From assembly GCA_949825065.1 (NCBI GenBank), contig OX463865.1, positions 20,693,115-20,757,114 on the forward strand: a stretch of DNA of 64,000 nucleotides. Direction: 5' to 3'. Of the stretch, positions 60,925 through 64,000 are shown piece after piece. The notes beneath the pieces are model-generated. The model searched no databases and was not told where the DNA came from. It saw nothing but the letters and a program-made list of their open reading frames with translations. The position numbers and the translations under genes are program-made. This stretch comes from Odontocerum albicorne (Eukaryota > Arthropoda > Insecta > Trichoptera > Odontoceridae). Position 1 is the stretch's first letter. Each line of letters begins with the position of its first letter.

Positions 60925-61315
60925 AAATAACGCTGTTCAGAGTGTAACTATTTTAAAGGGCGCTCTAACTCGAGACTCGAACCCACCATTATTAAGAGAT
61001 CAAGAATACAATCAATAAATAAATATAAGTTGAGATAGGAAGGAAGAAATGAATCCTTTGTATTTCTTCCGATATGTGATAGTAACACATTCGACTTTAG
61101 GTGTAGTGTATATGTGTAGGGTTCATATATTGTACAATCATACATTTTTATACGGCCTCCCAAAAAGGGTCGTCTTCTAGTGCTTCTTAAAGCTGCACAC
61201 GCCATCTGTATATCTGTCACTGAGAGGCAGACTATTCCACGCCACAGGTCCAGAAAAGGCAAAAGCTCTATCATAATACTTCACCCTATTGGATTCTTCA
61301 ACAAGTCGTTTTAAT
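60925..61315 (-). pseudogene. R4 LINE fragment with ORF2 C-terminus
   Basis: The minus strand from 61315 reads AFAFSGPVAWNSLPLSVTDI after a frameshift, then QMACAALRSTRRRPFLGGRI and HLKSNVLLSHIGRN. It ends with the tail ATGGTGGGTTCGAGTCTCGA. The F...A...WN.LP motif marks it as the end of a non-LTR ORF2, which identifies the R4 family as a LINE. Confidence 0.7.
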
Positions 61316-61319
61316 CCAT

Positions 61320-61740
61320 TACAGATTTTTCAAAATTAATAAAATATATTGTAATCAGATTGTAAAATCTCCATTTTACCTGATGTTTTCATTCCGCCTT
61401 CTTTCAAACATTGACACTCCACAAATCTCCTTAGTGCGCATCTCCACACCATCAATCTTACTGTTATATTTCTTTATAAAATGCTTTAACCATAAGGTGC
61501 CATAACTTTTTAAAGTTCCTATAAAATCCTTCTCTGTTAATATTCGTCTGTTCTGATCTGAATTCAGGTTTTATAGAGCTCGTGACGGGTTTCAATTCAG
61601 TTTTAACGACGCCACTGTCATTATTACACACAGCAGCTCGTGTTATTTTGATATAAAACAAAATAATATTGCGGCGTGGCTTGAGAAGCTGCAAAACGTT
61701 TTAATACAAATTTACGGCGATCTTCCATCCTTTTATTCAA
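61320..61740. other. Unassigned interval
   Basis: A weak L-A-like phrase in minus orientation (TTGACACTCCACAAATCTCC, TTAGTGCGCATCTCCACACC) lies at 61410-61455. The 76-codon minus frame at 61464-61694 has no recognised domain. Confidence 0.4.
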
Positions 61741-61744
61741 CACA

Positions 61745-62150
61745 CGCCCTTCCGCGGCATGGCTTATACATAAAAATGTGTCTTGGCATTTCCAGTTCAT
61801 CGCTCCTTCACTAGGTGTCGTTTACAGTCTATACCGTCAGACAAAGAAACCGGTTACCACCTGCTTTCGTAAGACTTTCCACCCTCGTCGAACTGACTTC
61901 AAACGACTTAAAAAGTATCACATCTCTTCAACGACGAAATGTTTCTCCATAACTATTTTTTTCTTGTCTTGACCCATCTTTTAGTGACTTTTGTATACAC
62001 ATTATTCAGGGTTTTAAGTATATTCAAATTTTATTTCCTTTTTGAAAATATCGTGGCGTTTTTCCCCTCAGCAATTGCCACTATTCTACGTAACTCTTCT
62101 CTGGTTGGTTGGGAGAGATTAGAGTACTGCAATAATCGCATTTTTTTATT
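61745..62150 (+). pseudogene. LINE 3' fragment (L-D related)
   Basis: FHPRRTDFKRLKKYHISS precedes a stop in the decayed ORF2 end. After the UTR the tail reads CTCTGGTTGGTTGGGAGAGA and ACTGCAATAATCGC, resembling L-D and SINE-A tails. Confidence 0.55.
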
Positions 62151-62660
62151 TATTGATAAAGTAAGCAACCCTGTAGTATCCTTACCTATCACTGTATCAA
62201 TTAAGATATGTATCAACATTTTCCAAAATATAACTATCAATTCAGAATGTTTATAAAGTTCATTCATATGATCCAATTAACTGTATCATTCACTTTACCC
62301 AACGGGAAACATTCTATCAATTAATCGGTATCGTCCCACTCGGCGTTAGTTGGAAGTATTGCATCTGACCTAGGAAGAACAAAACAAGTTTAAGAGCCAT
62401 AAGACACCTTTTTATATTGTCACCAGCCTGCAACATCTGGGTTGAACCCTAGAAATAGTTTTATGTAGAGAGTGTGAGATCTTGCAATTTCTCCAAATAA
62501 AGCGCATTCTGTGATAACTGAATAGAGCTCTCGAAAAAGAAGGCACCAGGTGGCCAACTGCCTTTGGCTTCTTAGAGAACCCTAAATGTGAATCCGAGCA
62601 AGAGTAACTATGTGATATGAGGTTTCTTGAACGATAATAACATTGAATGTGACTTTTGTG
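62151..62660. other. Unassigned interval
   Basis: No repeat family or gene is recognised. An 89-codon minus frame at 62412-62681 is without domain features. Confidence 0.4.
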
Positions 62661-62668
62661 CTCTACAG

Positions 62669-63716
62669 CAGTGTTCCCCAACCTTTTTAGACCCGCGGAC
62701 CGGTAAAAAAAGGAAAAAATTTTCGCGGACCACTAATACTGAAATAAAAATGTTTTTTTTATTTAATATTTTTTTAATCTTATATTGTGACAGATGGACA
62801 TATGTTACTATAATTAACAAATATACATATAACAGTTAAACAATTTTAATTGTAACATTGTCTGATACAATTCAAATTTAACAAAAACAATGGGGTTTTT
62901 TCAACAAACTAATGCGAAACCTGCTGTTGCATCTTTGCTAATATATTGGATATTCTTGGCTGCAGTGCTGTCTCTGACAGACGAAGTGCTGCATTCACGT
63001 CCAGCCTATTCCTTTGTTTCGATTTTATTGAGGACATGGATGAAAATGCTTTTTCGCATGAATAGGTTGTTGAAAATGACATTAATAAATTTATAGCTTT
63101 ACAGCTTAAAGATGGATATTCATCTTCCACTGATATCCAAAACTGAGGCAATGTTAATGTTTTGTGTCTGGATATCAGAGTGACATCCGAAGACAACTCT
63201 ATTAATTGTTCTTTTTCTCTACTCGTAAGAGTACATGAAATTATGTCCTCCATGAAGGGATTATTAATCCAAAGATTTCCTTTACGAGGATCCTCATTTT
63301 CGGGATAACAATGATTAAATTTTAGTACCAACGCCTTCAAGTGTTGACTTATTACATTTAAAACACCTTTCCTGTCGACGTCAGCGGCAATTAAAAATTC
63401 TTGCAAAAGTGGAAACATTTCTAAATCCTCAACTTGTACCTACGCGACAAACCCAAAGAACTAGCTTCTTTTTAAATGCATCGACCTTATTTCTCAATTT
63501 AAAAATATTTGTACAAAACCCCTGGAGAGAAAGATTAAGGTCATTAAGTAGACTAAATATGTCCGCCATATATGCGAGTTTACTCAATCATTCCTCGTCC
63601 AAAAAATGTTCTAGTAGGGCGGAGTTTTTCTCTCTCATAAAATGCGAATTTCTTGAAATTTGACATACTGTTTGCGGCCCGGCACCGGGCCGCGGACCAC
63701 CGGTTGGGGAACACTG
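62669..63716 (-). mobile_element. hAT element with perfect 8 bp duplication, internally deleted
   Basis: Ends CAGTGTTCCCCAACC are inverted at 62669-62683 and 63702-63716, and CTCTACAG (62661-62668 and 63717-63724) is a perfect 8 bp target duplication. Subterminal CCGCGGACC motifs occur on both sides (about 62694 and 63690). Only the 3' half of a transposase gene remains inside the 1048 bp. Confidence 0.93.
62909..63418 (-). pseudogene. hAT transposase C-terminal fragment with dimerisation domain
   Basis: The 169-codon frame covers the end of a ZBED/SCAND3-like hAT transposase. FWISVEDEYPSLSCKAINLL, FSTTYSCEKAFSSM and KSKQRNRLDVNAALRLSETA are the conserved hAT dimerisation region (W......YP.L...A...L.....S...E..FS.....K...R..L). 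Upstream, in another frame (63663-63430), LAYMADIFSLLNDLNLSLQG continues the same protein, so a frameshift or stop separates them. The BED finger and the first catalytic residues are absent. Confidence 0.85.
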
Positions 63717-63995
63717 CTCTACAGGACACACAACACTTGCTAACTTGTCTGGACATCGAGACTACATCAAAACCATACTAGTCTTTCTCGTTAGCTTCGG
63801 ACTACATGCTCAAGGCATGACCTGATTGATGCGAATGACAGAGTGCTGGAATCTTTGCAACCTCTTACGGGAAACATGTGGCATAATTAAGAATTGGCGG
63901 TTTTTTTAATGAAAGAATCATTGAAAGTTATTGTGGGGCTCTAACATACAGGGCACACAACATTTGCTAACTTGTCTGAACATCGGGACTACTAT
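63717..63995. repeat. Direct repeat, about 220 bp apart
   Basis: CAGGACACACAACACTTGCT with AACTTGTCTGGACATCGAGA at 63722 recurs as CAGGGCACACAACATTTGCT with AACTTGTCTGAACATCGGGA at 63951. The hAT element sits at the left edge of the first copy. The second copy runs off the end of the window. Confidence 0.75.
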
Positions 63996-64000
63996 ACATG

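Overview
The window comes from an AT-rich eukaryotic genome, most likely an arthropod and probably an insect. It holds mariner, piggyBac, PIF/Harbinger, hAT and Helitron DNA elements, RTE-, Jockey- and CR1-like LINEs and tRNA-derived SINEs. Very little of the sequence could come from a compact genome. A short (TTAGG)-type tract near 53.8 kb fits the insect telomere motif but is weak evidence. I found no host protein-coding gene, rRNA gene or convincing functional tRNA gene. The window is best read as repeat-rich intergenic or intronic DNA, and most open frames in it are chance frames or decayed transposon proteins.

Two proteins look intact. One is a piggyBac transposase (minus strand, 10957-12663, 568 aa) inside a complete 2.5 kb element with TTAA duplications at 10516-13053. 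The other is a mariner DD34D transposase (minus strand, 45192-46232, 346 aa) inside a complete 1287 bp element with 31 bp perfect terminal inverted repeats and a TA duplication at 45114-46400. Everything else is broken. There are internally deleted mariner relatives at 17304-18145 and 59455-60407, and Tc1/mariner remnants at 1080-1631, 5450-6005, 25330-25640 and 55236-57108. A half-size hAT lies at 62669-63716. MITEs of the piggyBac, Harbinger, hAT and TA-inserting types are scattered throughout.

LINE debris dominates. I call the most abundant family L-A (RTE-like C-terminal domain, 3' end in ATGTATGT repeats, about 20 fragments). L-B ends in TTTA repeats (2852-3321, 8690-10077, 37285-37926). 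L-C (18882-19845), L-E (20873-21096 and 28384-28960) and others are RTE-like 5'-truncated copies, several with clear target-site duplications. L-D (20120-20600 minus, 35430-35900 plus) shares its 3' tail with the SINE-A family, which suggests that L-D mobilises the SINE. SINE-B (29063-29590, 42033-42350, 44518-44905) is a second tRNA-headed family and includes a copy nested in another copy.

The most unusual structures are these. First, a head-to-tail array of three Helitron-like units of about 305-312 bp at 52627-53553, with CTAG/TC junctions and a conserved terminal hairpin. Second, a family of large palindromes (21.4, 39.6-40.0, 46.4-46.8 and 57.5-57.8 kb) whose arms carry hammerhead-like CTGAWGA...GAAAC cores, resembling Penelope-type retroelement ends. 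Third, a 93 bp-arm foldback element at 281-533 that has an empty paralogous site at about 30.34 kb. Fourth, a nested stack of hAT-like elements at 50.95-52.39 kb. Two satellite-like arrays occupy 40385-41125 and 42890-43705.

TE family assignments rest on translated motifs, terminal sequences and target duplications read by eye. Finer boundaries of decayed copies are approximate.
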